From assembly GCF_009650435.1 (NCBI RefSeq), contig NZ_VVIP01000059.1, positions 1 through 64,000 of the forward strand: a DNA stretch of 64,000 bases, given 5' to 3'. Shown here piece by piece: positions 1 through 8,699 of this stretch. This stretch comes from Foetidibacter luteolus. Lineage in GTDB: Bacteria; Bacteroidota; Bacteroidia; Chitinophagales; Chitinophagaceae. A model generated the notes under the pieces. The model saw nothing but the letters and a program-made list of their open reading frames with translations, did no database searches and was not told the origin of the DNA. Each line of letters begins with the position of its first letter. The stretch's first letter is position 1. The translations under genes and the position numbers were made by a program.

Positions 1-8
1 TTGCTTTT

Positions 9-122
9 GGGGGTGCCCCCAAGCTGCGCAAGGGGTCGGGCTTTCCGCTATTACTCCGCCACAAGGCCCTGCTGCAAAGGCTTCAGCGGGGTAGCCGCTT
101 CAATCCCTCACCCGCGGTGTAA
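9..122 (+). repeat. Interspersed repeat family A, copy 1
   Basis: About 114 bp, nearly identical to the copy at 3297-3412 and matched in reverse complement at 34160-34282, 41898-42036, 50268-50374 and 60703-60829. Shared blocks are GGGGTGCCCCCAAGC at one end, a core GGGCTTTCCGCTATTACTCC, and AGCGGGGTAGCCGCT near the other end, which can fold (AGCGG with CCGCT). GGGGTGCCCC can also fold. It contains no open reading frame of note. The orientation called plus here is the one starting with the GGGGTGCCCC end. Function unknown. Confidence 0.85.
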
Positions 123-134
123 CACGCGGCTATT

Positions 135-275
135 TTTATGGCTTCTTAACTTTTTGTCTTCATGACTTTCCTGTCTTCATGACTTTCTTGACTCTCTGTC
201 TTTTATGACTTCATGACTTTCCTGTCTTCATGACTTTCTTCACTTTTCTGTCTTTCTCTACTTTGTCTTTTATTT
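135..275. repeat. Degenerate short tandem repeat upstream of plsC
   Basis: A pyrimidine-rich stretch on the plus strand built from imperfect copies of the words TCATGACTTTCCTGTCT and TTGACTCTCTGTCTT, repeated about five times with decay towards the plsC start. It runs right up to the gene, so it must lie in the plsC 5' leader or promoter region. The repeat encodes an in-frame extension of plsC that has no resemblance to the protein family, which supports the downstream start. Confidence 0.7.
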
Positions 276-280
276 GCAAT

Positions 281-1018
281 ATGAAAATTGCCAGGGAAAT
301 CGCCGGGAGAATATGGGCCTTTTGGGCCCTGCTTGTATTTGTACCTTCCATGCTGGTAGCTATTATTTTTTACATGCCTTGTTTTTTAATGAAGGAGCCG
401 GCAGCATCCTGGTGGCATCGCAGCGTTTCCCGTGCATGGATGACTTTTTTTCTTAACCTCGTAGGCTGTCCATTAAAGGTAAAAGGCGGCCATTATTTTA
501 AGGAAGGGGAAAGTTATGTGGTTGTATGCAATCACAACAGCCTTATGGATGTGCCGGTAACCACACCTTTTATGCCTCATGCCAATAAAACCATAGCTAA
601 AAAAAGTTTTGCGAAAGTGCCATTGTTTGGCTGGATATATTCGTTAGGCAGTGTATTGGTAGACAGGAATAGCGACGCCAGCCGGCGCAAAAGTTTTGAA
701 GAAATGAAAAGGGTGCTGGCACTGGGCCTGGATATGGTTATTTACCCGGAAGGTACACGCAACCGCTCCGGCAAACCTCTTAAAGAGTTTTATGATGGCG
801 CTTTCCGGCTGGCTGTTGACAGCAAAAGGAAAATAATGCCTACACTTATTTTCAATACCAGGAAAGTGCTGCCGGCCTCAAAACCTTTCTTTATGCTGCC
901 GCATAAACTGCAAATGCATTTTCTGCCCCCGGTAGAGGTTGAGGGCCTGTCGTCAAAAGAGTTGAAAGAAAAAGTGTTTAAGCTTATGTGGGATTATTAT
1001 GAGGCCAACAGCAAATAA
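281..1018 (+). CDS. plsC: 1-acyl-sn-glycerol-3-phosphate acyltransferase
   Basis: Transfers an acyl chain to lysophosphatidic acid to make phosphatidic acid at the inner membrane. A hydrophobic N-terminal segment (about residues 10-35) precedes the PlsC domain. The catalytic motif HX4D is visible as HNSLMD and the substrate-binding motif as YPEGTRNRSG. The length, 245 residues, is normal for the family. An in-frame ATG at 230 exists, but its extra 17 residues come from the upstream tandem repeat, so ATG 281 is preferred. The gene is followed by about 270 bp in which I see no feature before the histidine kinase. The family call is secure; the acyl donor cannot be judged. Confidence 0.92.
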   Translation: MKIAREIAGRIWAFWALLVFVPSMLVAIIFYMPCFLMKEPAASWWHRSVSRAWMTFFLNLVGCPLKVKGGHYFKEGESYVVVCNHNSLMDVPVTTPFMPHANKTIAKKSFAKVPLFGWIYSLGSVLVDRNSDASRRKSFEEMKRVLALGLDMVIYPEGTRNRSGKPLKEFYDGAFRLAVDSKRKIMPTLIFNTRKVLPASKPFFMLPHKLQMHFLPPVEVEGLSSKELKEKVFKLMWDYYEANSK

Positions 1019-1286
1019 ACGGTAACATTTACGGTTAATTCCAATTTTCGAAGAACCAATGGGCTATGCTGCCCGGTGCCAACATAGGTATTGGGCAAGG
1101 CAAAATTTCAAATACCTGGCTGGTTACTAACGCTGTATAAAATAAACATTATCTTCGTTGCCGCTTAAGTAATCTGCCCATATCCTAAACGCAAACCATT
1201 TAATTCAACATCTTTCCTAAATAATAGGCCCTGTTGACTTGTAGTACATAACCTTATTTATTTTAACAGCACTGTATCCTTACGCA

Positions 1287-3212
1287 ATGAACCCAGTAAG
1301 AGTATTGCTTTGCATTTTATTGTTGTTGCCCGCCTTTGTAAAATTTGCGGCCGGGCAGGTTAACTTTTTTAAGGAAGACCCCAACACGGTTGTAATTAAA
1401 CGAACCGTTGACTCTCTGAATGAGTTGGCCTTTAAGGTAAAAAAGTACGACCTTAACAACGCCCTTACCTATATTGAAACAGCTAAAAACATTGCGGCTA
1501 AAAACAATTATAAAAAAGGCCTGGCTGTATCAGCATTGTACGAGGGTGGAATATTTCAGCAAAACGGGTATGCAAACAGGGCGCTCTCATTGTACTACCA
1601 GGCACACCAGATAAGCAAATCCATTAACGATACATTGAACATGGCCCGCGCCAACCAGCAAATAGCCATGAGCCATAGTAGTATGGGCCTGCAGGCCGAT
1701 GCGGAAAAACGGCTGCTGGAAACGTTAGTGATTTATAAAATGCTTAACCAACGGGAAGAAATAATTAACGTTAAAAACAGTTTGGGCGTTATAAAACTTG
1801 GGTATAGAAATTTTGTTGCGGCGGACGAAAATTTTAGGGAAGCATTGGCGCAAAGCCTTACTCTTGGATATCCCTATGGAGAAAAGAAGGCCTATTTTAA
1901 CCTGGGCCTTCTGTTTGAGGCGCTGGAAAAATATGATTCGTCTAATTTTTACCTGAAGAAATCATTCAGGCTGGATTCGCTGGCTTCCGATTGGTACGGC
2001 ATGTCGTTAACCATGATAGAGTTGGCCAAAGTTGCTTACGAACGTAATAATATCACCAAAACCATCGAGTATGCGGAGCGGGCCGATACCATGGCCATTA
2101 ACATACAGGCCCATGCGCTAAGGATAGAAGCCATGCAGCCTTTGTTGCGGGTGTACGGCCTGCAGGGGCGGCAAACAAAGCTTAATGAAACATTGCAGCG
2201 CATTGTGCGTAACCAGAAAGACCTGCTGCAAATGGAAAACCGCTATGTGGCCAACTTTGCCAACGCAATAAGGGAACAGCAGGAAAAGAACTTCCAGGCC
2301 GAAAAAGCCGCCATTGATGCTGAACGTGCTGCCCGCAACCAGTTGATACTGTTAATCTTTATCGGGTCAATTTTGCTGGTTGTATCACTGCTGCTTATAC
2401 CCACTTTTCGCAACTACCGTAAAACTAAAAAGCTTACCAGGGAACTGGCAGAAAAAAATACATTGATACAGGAACACTCAGAATCGTTGGATAATCTTAA
2501 CAAAGCCATCTCTGCTCAAAACAAAAAGCTGGAAGAAGAGAATAAAATGAAAGACAAGCTGCTGTTCACCATCTCCCACGACCTGCGGCATCCAATTGTC
2601 AACATCAAAAGCATCCTCGATCTTATCAGCCTTAACCTCGTTAGCCCTGAAGAAAGCCAGAAGTTGTTTCGCCAGTTGGGCAGCCAGTATATTAAAAGCC
2701 TGTCGCTGCTGGATAACCTCCTGTACTGGATACGTGGGCAAATGGATGACATTACCCTGGAGCATGTTAAGGTTAATATTTATCACCTGGCCAGCCTGTT
2801 GCTGGAAGAGCAAAGGCAACTATTGGCAGCAAAAAAAATTCGTGTATTCAATGATATTGATAAAGTGGCAGAGTGCACTGCCGAACCGGAAATGCTGAAA
2901 GTAATATTGCGTAACCTGCTCAACAACGCTATCAAATTTACCGGTGAATCCGGCAGTGTTCACCTTTCTTGCATGCAGGATAAAACCTACAGTTATATCA
3001 GCATTAAAGATACCGGTACAGGCCTAAGCAAAGAAACCCTGGAAAAGCTAAGGCTTAAGCAATACCACTCCCTTAACGGTACTGCCAACGAAACCGGCAG
3101 CGGGCTTGGCCTGCTGCTTACCAAAGATTTAATTGAACGCCACAAAGGCGAACTGCTGATTGAAAGCCAGCCAGGAACAGGCAGTACGTTTACGGTTAAG
3201 ATACCTAACTAA
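1287..3212 (+). CDS. TPR-containing sensor histidine kinase
   Basis: A 641-residue membrane sensor kinase. A signal peptide (about residues 1-23) is followed by tetratricopeptide-like helical repeats to about residue 330 in the periplasm, one membrane segment (about 351-375), a short coiled coil, a HisKA domain with the phosphoacceptor His about 431 in SHDLRHP, and a HATPase_c domain. The N box is seen in LRNLLNNAIKF and the G boxes in DTGTGL and GSGLGLLL. No receiver domain is attached and no response regulator is next to it, so the partner is unknown. A second kinase of the same architecture lies at 54228. Repeats D and A follow the stop codon. Confidence 0.9.
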   Translation: MNPVRVLLCILLLLPAFVKFAAGQVNFFKEDPNTVVIKRTVDSLNELAFKVKKYDLNNALTYIETAKNIAAKNNYKKGLAVSALYEGGIFQQNGYANRALSLYYQAHQISKSINDTLNMARANQQIAMSHSSMGLQADAEKRLLETLVIYKMLNQREEIINVKNSLGVIKLGYRNFVAADENFREALAQSLTLGYPYGEKKAYFNLGLLFEALEKYDSSNFYLKKSFRLDSLASDWYGMSLTMIELAKVAYERNNITKTIEYAERADTMAINIQAHALRIEAMQPLLRVYGLQGRQTKLNETLQRIVRNQKDLLQMENRYVANFANAIREQQEKNFQAEKAAIDAERAARNQLILLIFIGSILLVVSLLLIPTFRNYRKTKKLTRELAEKNTLIQEHSESLDNLNKAISAQNKKLEEENKMKDKLLFTISHDLRHPIVNIKSILDLISLNLVSPEESQKLFRQLGSQYIKSLSLLDNLLYWIRGQMDDITLEHVKVNIYHLASLLLEEQRQLLAAKKIRVFNDIDKVAECTAEPEMLKVILRNLLNNAIKFTGESGSVHLSCMQDKTYSYISIKDTGTGLSKETLEKLRLKQYHSLNGTANETGSGLGLLLTKDLIERHKGELLIESQPGTGSTFTVKIPN

Positions 3213-3227
3213 AACTGTATCTTATAT

Positions 3228-3297
3228 AAAAAGGTGCTTCGTAACTTTTACTTTTTTTCCATCATATACCCCACATCAAACATCTAACATTATTATG
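3228..3297 (+). repeat. Repeat family D, divergent copy
   Basis: Directly after the histidine kinase stop. It carries the words AAAAAGGTGCTTCGTAACTT and CCCCACATCAAACATCTAAC, which match the better preserved D units at 3498-3631. It abuts family A copy 2 at its right end. Confidence 0.55.
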
Positions 3298-3412
3298 GGG
3301 TGCCCCCAAGCTGCGCAAGGGGTCGGGCTTTCCGCTATTACTCCGCCACAAGGCCTTTGCACAATGCCTTCAGCGGGGTAGCCGCTGCAATCCCTCACCC
3401 TCAGGTGTAACA
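3297..3412 (+). repeat. Interspersed repeat family A, copy 2
   Basis: Almost the same sequence as copy 1 (9-122) over its whole length, including GGGGTGCCCC, the TTTCCGCTATTACTCCGCCAC core, the AGCGGGGTAGCCGCT hairpin and the terminal GGTGTAACA. It is sandwiched between two family D segments in the 494-bp gap between the histidine kinase and the sugar isomerase-like gene. Confidence 0.9.
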
Positions 3413-3440
3413 GGTTGTTTATCCGCAGGCGGGCTTCATT

Positions 3441-3631
3441 AGGTACGAGTTACGAAGTACTCCAGGCTTAGAAATTATTTTTAAAGTAACAATTACAGGT
3501 ACTTCGTAACTCGTTTGCATACACCGTACATCCCACACCTAACATCCTACATAAAAAAGGTACTTCGTACTTCGTAACTCGTACTTTGCATACATCGTAC
3601 ATCCCACATCTAACATCTTACATAAAAAAGG
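3441..3631 (+). repeat. Repeat family D, two direct units plus an inverted arm
   Basis: Two direct units of about 65-71 bp (about 3498-3560 and 3559-3631), each running from GTACTTCGTAACTCGT through GTACATCCCACA to TACATAAAAAAGG. To their left, 3443-3460 reads GTACGAGTTACGAAGTAC, the exact reverse complement of the unit start, so 3445-3514 could form a 16-bp stem. A related segment in opposite orientation is at 8700-8770. No coding content. Confidence 0.75.
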
Positions 3632-3706
3632 TAACCCCTACTTTGGTATCTTCTTAATACCTAACTTGCCCCGCTTAACCTCATTAATTATTAAAACACA
3701 ATACAA

Positions 3707-4600
3707 ATGAGAACGATTGTTTATGCGTGCCTGTGCTTATTGGGCATTGCTTTATTTACCCAATGTAATTCAGGTGGCTCCGGCGATGGTAGTGCCGACA
3801 GTACCTCCGTTGCTACTGATACCTCCACTGCCCCCGGTTCTACCGCCGGCTTTAAAATTGGTGCACAAATGTGGACGTTCCGCCTCTTTACCCTGGCCCA
3901 GGCTCTGGACAAAGCCGACAGTGCCGGTATCAAACACATCGAAGCGTTTCATGGCCAAAAGCTGGGCGGCGATATGAAAGGTTCCTTCGGCGTGGATATG
4001 TCTGCCGCTGACCGTGGCAAACTGAAACAACTGCTGCAGTCAAAAGGCATCAGTATTGTAGCCATGGGTGTAATTAGTCCCCAAACCCCCGAAGAATGGA
4101 AAAAGAATTTTGACCTTGCCAAAGAATTTAACCTCAGCTATATCACTTCCGAGCCTGTTAAATCACATTGGTCTGTTATAGACAGCCTTGCCGGGGTTTA
4201 TGGAATCAAAGTAGCCATTCACGACCATCCCAAACCCAACGCTTACTGGCATCCGGATTCTGTATTGGCCGCCATCGAAGGCCATCCCAATATCGGCGCC
4301 TGTGCAGATGTAGGCCACTGGGCACGCAACGGTTTAAACCCGGCTGATTGCCTTAAAAAACTGGAAGGCCATGTATATGGCGTACACCTGAAAGACATAG
4401 TTAAATTCGACCAGACCAATGCCGCTGATACAGTGGTTGGTAAAGGTGTAATAGAGTTTGCGCCAATTTTTAAAGAATTGAAACGGCAAAACTTTAATGG
4501 TATGTTCTCTATAGAGCATGAATCTAATTGGGAAAATAACCTGCCTGATGTAATAGCAACGGTAAAATACTATAACGACCAGGTTGATGCGATAAAATAA
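3707..4600 (+). CDS. Lipoprotein sugar phosphate isomerase/epimerase-like protein
   Basis: A TIM-barrel protein of the AP endonuclease 2/xylose isomerase-like superfamily, 297 residues, probably anchored outside the inner membrane: the N-terminus is a lipoprotein signal with lipobox LFTQC (Cys20), followed by a Ser/Gly/Thr-rich linker to about residue 48. Likely metal or substrate residues are in HIEAFHG, VAIHDHPKP, ADVGHWARNG, GVHLKD and FSIEHES. Exported members of this family are common in Bacteroidota and usually thought to act on carbohydrates, but the substrate cannot be read from sequence. A strong terminator follows at 4615. Superfamily certain, reaction unknown. Confidence 0.85.
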   Translation: MRTIVYACLCLLGIALFTQCNSGGSGDGSADSTSVATDTSTAPGSTAGFKIGAQMWTFRLFTLAQALDKADSAGIKHIEAFHGQKLGGDMKGSFGVDMSAADRGKLKQLLQSKGISIVAMGVISPQTPEEWKKNFDLAKEFNLSYITSEPVKSHWSVIDSLAGVYGIKVAIHDHPKPNAYWHPDSVLAAIEGHPNIGACADVGHWARNGLNPADCLKKLEGHVYGVHLKDIVKFDQTNAADTVVGKGVIEFAPIFKELKRQNFNGMFSIEHESNWENNLPDVIATVKYYNDQVDAIK

Positions 4601-4614
4601 CTTCTTATTGGTAT

Positions 4615-4650
4615 AAATAAAAAAGGGCGTTGCCGCCCCTTTTTTATTTA
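4615..4650. terminator. Bidirectional intrinsic terminator
   Basis: AAAAAAGGGCG, a short loop and CGCCCCTTTTTT form a GC stem with A and T tracts on the two sides. It lies between the convergent isomerase-like gene (stop 4600) and GH32 gene (stop 4708), so it can serve both strands. Confidence 0.88.
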
Positions 4651-4707
4651 TACGAATGTTGTAAGCAACGGCATTGCCTTTAGTTTGGGGTTAGCTTATA
4701 CAAAATT

Positions 4708-6231
4708 TTACCACTGCATCGCAGGAAACAATTGCCACGATTTTACCGACTCTGCTTTAACAGTTGCGTCTTCTGCAAATATTTCAACATGTACAGCATC
4801 CTTAAGCGTTGGATAAACTACTTGCGTAATGCACTGTCTGCCATTTACAAAAACCTCTAAAACAGATTTGTCCAAAAATGCACGGATTTTCAGTTTTTCG
4901 CCTGGTAATATTTCAAAAGGGGCTTCTTCTATATCTACAGCAGGGTTAGGTTCCCGCACCATAGCAAATTCACGATACACTGACTTTTGCAGGCTGGATT
5001 GGTCAACGTTTATACCCAAAGTTTTTTTGTCCCTGTCAAAAACAACCGCTGTTTTCTCCCTGCCATCTGCTGAGCAGAACACGTTAAATCCAAAACGTTT
5101 TGCCAGGCCGGGGTCTACAACCATTTCTATTTCCATGCTCTTGCCTGCCGTGTTTTTCAGGGTCACTGTTTGCCCTTTTCCAATTTCAAAGCCTGCTTCA
5201 CTGGCGGGCTGGTACCTTAGCCTTTCAACTTCCTGTGGCGGTTCAATCAGCAGAGATTTTTTGTCCTTTGCCAGTGTAAGCACACGTGGCATGCTCATAG
5301 TGCCGCTGGATACTCCGGATTTCCTGTCCAGTACCCAGGCCCATAAAATGCGTCGGCCTTTGTCGTCAAGCAGTGTTTCGGGGGCAAAAAATGTTCCGCC
5401 AGGCCAGTTCATCCTGTGGTGGTATTCCGGCGTAAACTGCTGGCCATCCCAATTGCCTATATAATACCTGGCGCCGCGGATATGACTGATGCAGACGAGC
5501 ACCCATTTATCATCCAGCTTAAAAAAATCAGGGCAGGAAATATCTTCAAAATCATCCACACCCGGCAGGTCATACTTTAAAAAATTTCCCAGTTTTTTCA
5601 TAGGCTCAGTATAACTTTTGCCGGTAAACAAAACAGCCGGGTTAGGTATGCCTGCAGATACCGGCATACCGCCGGAAATCTGGTAATAGGTATCTCCCTC
5701 CAGCCACATGTGTGGGTCCCACCCCGGTGTGGCAATAGGGTTGGCTTTGGGTTTTTGCCATATATCCAGGTTTTTGTCGCTGCTGTACGCCACGCAATTG
5801 CCTCCGCTTTCCACGCCATGGTAGCTTATAACAACGTTACCGTCTTTGGCTACAAAGGCATTACCGCTAAAAATACCTTTGTCGGGGTCGCCGGTATGGT
5901 GTTGTAAATCTTTGGAATGCCAGCGCCAGTGAAAGAGGTCAATGCTGCTCAGGTGCTGCCAGTGGTGGCCCGCTTCTGCCTGGTACAGGTGCCACAGGTG
6001 ATAAACCCCGTCTTTAAAAATGGCCCCATTGGGGTCAAAAGGCATGCCTTGCCCTTCCGCAATTGTCAAATGCCAGGCGGGCCTTATTGCATCATCCAAT
6101 TCTGCACGGCGTACACGCCTGGATGCTTCAATATCCCCGGGTTTAATGGTAAGTGTATCTTTTGTTTCCTGTGCGGTTGTGGTTAATACGGCAAACAGCA
6201 AACCTGCACAGAACAGTAAAAGTCTTTTCAT
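4708..6231 (-). CDS. Secreted GH32-like fructan hydrolase with altered acid/base motif
   Basis: A 507-residue protein with a signal peptide (about residues 1-20, ending TTTAQ), a five-bladed propeller GH32 N-terminal domain and a C-terminal beta-sandwich (about 350-500, with LDKSVLEVFVNG typical of GH32). The nucleophile motif is FDPNG (Asp66) and a GWDPHMW motif (Asp172) stands where the RDP motif is expected. The usual ECP motif with the general acid Glu reads ISCPDFF here, with Ser232 in place of Glu. I recall related proteins with SCP, so this is probably a natural subfamily, not an error, but activity on fructans is then uncertain. ATG 6231 is chosen because it begins the signal peptide; an upstream ATG at 6273 adds 14 polar residues. 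rdgB lies 49 bp upstream on the same strand. Confidence 0.85.
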   Translation of the reverse strand: MKRLLLFCAGLLFAVLTTTAQETKDTLTIKPGDIEASRRVRRAELDDAIRPAWHLTIAEGQGMPFDPNGAIFKDGVYHLWHLYQAEAGHHWQHLSSIDLFHWRWHSKDLQHHTGDPDKGIFSGNAFVAKDGNVVISYHGVESGGNCVAYSSDKNLDIWQKPKANPIATPGWDPHMWLEGDTYYQISGGMPVSAGIPNPAVLFTGKSYTEPMKKLGNFLKYDLPGVDDFEDISCPDFFKLDDKWVLVCISHIRGARYYIGNWDGQQFTPEYHHRMNWPGGTFFAPETLLDDKGRRILWAWVLDRKSGVSSGTMSMPRVLTLAKDKKSLLIEPPQEVERLRYQPASEAGFEIGKGQTVTLKNTAGKSMEIEMVVDPGLAKRFGFNVFCSADGREKTAVVFDRDKKTLGINVDQSSLQKSVYREFAMVREPNPAVDIEEAPFEILPGEKLKIRAFLDKSVLEVFVNGRQCITQVVYPTLKDAVHVEIFAEDATVKAESVKSWQLFPAMQW

Positions 6232-6279
6232 GGCATAGCTTTTATCTAATATACAATTAAAAGCTTTAGCCAATTACAG

Positions 6280-6858
6280 TTAGCAGCTTTGTAAAAAGCT
6301 TATTAGTTTATCAGTAGCTTTTCTCCTGTGGCTGAAAATATTTTTTTCATCCATGCTCATTTCAGCAAAAGTCTTCTCGCTTCCTGCAGGTACAAAAACC
6401 GGGTCGTAACCAAAACCACCCGTGCCGGTTTGTTGTTCAATTATATGGCCATTACAAATTCCTTCAAATAAATGTTCTTTGCCATTCATCAGTAAAGAAA
6501 TAACAGTTTTAAACCGTGCATTCCTGTTTTCTTTACCGGCAAGGTTGGCCAGCAGTTTGTCAATATTCTTTTGAAAATCTTTGCCGTCACCAGCGTACCT
6601 GGCGCTTTTCACGCCTGGTTCGCCATTCAGCGCCTCCACTTCAAGGCCCGTATCTTCACTAAAACAATCCTGCCCGGTAAGCTCAAAAATTACTTTCGAT
6701 TTTTCAGAGGCATTAGCCGCGATGGTATCATGTGGTTCCGGTATATCTATGTTAATACCTGCTTCTTTCAGCGTAATAATTGTAAACCTGCTGCCAATAA
6801 CATTTCTTATTTCTTCTACTTTGTGTTGGTTATTGGTGGCGAATATCAGTGTTGGCAT
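6280..6858 (-). CDS. rdgB: XTP/dITP diphosphatase (RdgB/HAM1 family)
   Basis: Removes non-canonical purine nucleoside triphosphates such as ITP and XTP from the nucleotide pool. The 192-residue length is typical. Signature segments are FATNNQHK at the N-terminus, the catalytic and metal region FSEDTGLEVEALNGEPGV, the specificity loop GGFGYDPVF, and the C-terminal FSHRRKA. The gene is on the same strand as, and just ahead of, the GH32 gene. A family B repeat lies upstream at 6897-6993, so its promoter must lie close to or within that repeat. Confidence 0.95.
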   Translation of the reverse strand: MPTLIFATNNQHKVEEIRNVIGSRFTIITLKEAGINIDIPEPHDTIAANASEKSKVIFELTGQDCFSEDTGLEVEALNGEPGVKSARYAGDGKDFQKNIDKLLANLAGKENRNARFKTVISLLMNGKEHLFEGICNGHIIEQQTGTGGFGYDPVFVPAGSEKTFAEMSMDEKNIFSHRRKATDKLISFLQSC

Positions 6859-6896
6859 TTGTAACGGGTATTTGGCTTGGTTTTGTTAAAGAAAAA

Positions 6897-6993
6897 TTTT
6901 TATGAACCCGGCTGAGGGTTTTCATGGCATCGCCTCTTGCGTCGCAACAGCGTGTACGTCCGGCTCATTGGGCGGCTTTTCAGGCCCTGGTAG
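6897..6993 (+). repeat. Interspersed repeat family B, copy 1
   Basis: 97 bp running from TTTTTATGAACCCGGCTGA to GGCTTTTCAGGCCCTGGTAG, with the central palindrome TTGCGTCGCAA. Almost identical to copy 3 (12650-12746). The plus orientation is defined as beginning with TTTTTATG and ending with CTGGTAG or CGGGTAG. It starts 38 bp upstream of rdgB and ends 22 bp from the stop of the gene at 7015. An in-frame ATG inside it begins a spurious short reading frame. Confidence 0.9.
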
Positions 6994-7014
6994 AAACCCC
7001 GCCTGCACCAGGCA

Positions 7015-7566
7015 TCAGCTAAATACCCTTTTTAAACTATCCCAGAGTTTTCTTTTTTCTGCGTTGATGGCCTTGTCATTTTTTTCAGTGGAAAGCGTAG
7101 CAACCGGCGCCGATAAAATGGTACAATTGCCATGTTTCTGTACCTGGTAGTCAGGCATGGCAAAGGGCAACTGTATGTCTTTGGTGCTTATGCCAAAAAG
7201 CAGCACATACTGCGGTTGCAGATGTTTCTTCAGCAGGGTAAAAGTAACCTGTTGCTGGCTGGCATTAACTATGGCAATATCCGCCATATTCATTTTCAGG
7301 GCTTCCAATAGTTTCATCAGGGTATTAAGGCTGTTGTCATCAATGTAAGCATTGTCTTCATCGCTAACCACTACAGTAATATGGCGCCTGTTATCGCCCA
7401 GCCACCATTTTTTATTGATGAGTGGCGCCGGCCGGGCTGCTGCTTCAGGCTTTTTTGTTGTAATTTGCGTCTCATCATTCGTTAATCCAGCCTTTACATC
7501 ACCCGTTAAAACAAGCGTGTTTCTGAAAAGTTCCGCAATAACAAATGGTGGAAGTGTGGAATTCAT
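7015..7566 (-). CDS. Hypothetical protein, soluble
   Basis: 183 residues with no signal peptide or membrane segment. I do not recognise the family. The centre (about 55-130) has alternating hydrophobic strands such as WWLGDNRRHITVVVSDED and PQYVLLFGISTKDIQLPFAM, suggesting an alpha/beta fold, and the C-terminus ends with the basic helix AEKRKLWDSLKRVF. It is transcribed divergently from ilvE, with 65 bp between the two translation starts. The C-terminal WxxLKxxF motif loosely recalls clamp- or polymerase-binding tails, but that is a guess. Codon use looks like that of its core neighbours, so it is probably a lineage-conserved gene. Confidence 0.75.
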   Translation of the reverse strand: MNSTLPPFVIAELFRNTLVLTGDVKAGLTNDETQITTKKPEAAARPAPLINKKWWLGDNRRHITVVVSDEDNAYIDDNSLNTLMKLLEALKMNMADIAIVNASQQQVTFTLLKKHLQPQYVLLFGISTKDIQLPFAMPDYQVQKHGNCTILSAPVATLSTEKNDKAINAEKRKLWDSLKRVFS

Positions 7567-7631
7567 GTAATGAGTATAATTAACGGTTGTTAGTTTTATT
7601 TTTTTATTTTCTTTGCAGCAAATTTAGTGTT

Positions 7632-8696
7632 ATGACCGAAGCTTTAGACATTTCAGTAACAAGGGTTGAAAGAAGCAAATTAACAGGCTTCAATTTTGAC
7701 AACCTGCCTTTTGGCAAGTATTTTACCGATCACATGCTGGAAGCCGACTACGAAAACGGCGAATGGAAATCAGTCGAAATAAAACCTTACCAGCCCCTGC
7801 TGCTGGAGCCTTCGCTTGCGGCGCTGCACTACGGCCAATCTATTTTTGAAGGTATTAAAGCTTACAAAGACGCGGAAGGAAATCCTTTCATCTTTCGCCC
7901 ATACGATAATTTTAAAAGGTTTAACCTTTCGGCAGACCGTATGAACATGCCGGAAGTGCCTGAAGAAATTTTTATAGAGGGTATGCGCCAGTTGATTGAA
8001 ATTGATAAGAATTGGATACCCGCTAAAAAAGATTATTCCCTTTACATACGCCCCTTAATGTTTGCCACGGATACCATGCTTGGCGTAAGACCTTCTGAAA
8101 AATATAAATTCCTTATACTGTTAAGCCCGGCCGGCGCCTATTTTTCCGCACCGCTGCGCATAGCTGTTGAAGAAAAGTATACCCGCGCTGCACCTGGGGG
8201 CGTTGGTTTTTCAAAAAACGCCGGTAACTATGGCGGAAGTATGAAAGCCGCTACCGTGGCTAAAGAGCAGGGTTACGACCAGGTTTTATGGACAGACGCT
8301 TTTGAGCACAAATGGCTGCAGGAAGTGGGCATGATGAATGTATTCTTTATAATCAACAACGTGGCCATTACACCTTCGCTGGAAGAGGGGACCATACTGG
8401 CTGGTGTTACCCGCAACAGTGTGATAACACTACTGGAAGAGATGGGGATTAAGGTGGAAGAGAGGAAAATCAGCATAGACGAGCTGACTGAGGCCTACAA
8501 AAACAACCAGCTACAGGAAGTTTTTGGAACCGGTACCGCTGCTGTAGTGTCGCTGGTGAAGGAGTTAAAGTACAGGGATACGGTTATGCAGTTTGATGTT
8601 GCTTCATTTAAGCTGGCCGCGGCTGTAAAGCAGCGCCTGGCCGATATAAGGGAAGGTAAAGTGGAAGATACCCACAACTGGCTGGTTAGGATTTAG
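7632..8696 (+). CDS. ilvE: Branched-chain amino acid aminotransferase
   Basis: A class IV PLP aminotransferase of 354 residues that interconverts leucine, isoleucine and valine with their 2-oxo acids, using glutamate/2-oxoglutarate. Seen are EGIKAY near residue 85, the PLP-lysine region SKNAGNYGGS (Lys about 195), EVGMMNVFF and the phosphate-binding TGTAAVVS near the C-terminus. ATG 7632 is preferred over an ATG at 7587, whose 15 extra residues are hydrophobic and lie outside the family. No other ilv or leu genes are adjacent. Repeats D, C and B follow the stop codon. Confidence 0.93.
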   Translation: MTEALDISVTRVERSKLTGFNFDNLPFGKYFTDHMLEADYENGEWKSVEIKPYQPLLLEPSLAALHYGQSIFEGIKAYKDAEGNPFIFRPYDNFKRFNLSADRMNMPEVPEEIFIEGMRQLIEIDKNWIPAKKDYSLYIRPLMFATDTMLGVRPSEKYKFLILLSPAGAYFSAPLRIAVEEKYTRAAPGGVGFSKNAGNYGGSMKAATVAKEQGYDQVLWTDAFEHKWLQEVGMMNVFFIINNVAITPSLEEGTILAGVTRNSVITLLEEMGIKVEERKISIDELTEAYKNNQLQEVFGTGTAAVVSLVKELKYRDTVMQFDVASFKLAAAVKQRLADIREGKVEDTHNWLVRI

Positions 8697-8699
8697 TGC

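Noticed and set aside
230..280. Longer plsC from ATG 230
   Set aside because: The added residues are encoded by the tandem repeat (Phe/Ser/Thr only) and are absent from PlsC proteins.
3630..3700. TAnnTTTG-type promoter ahead of the isomerase-like gene
   Set aside because: The best candidate, CTACTTTGG, is one base short of the consensus spacing and lacks a clear TTTG at -33.
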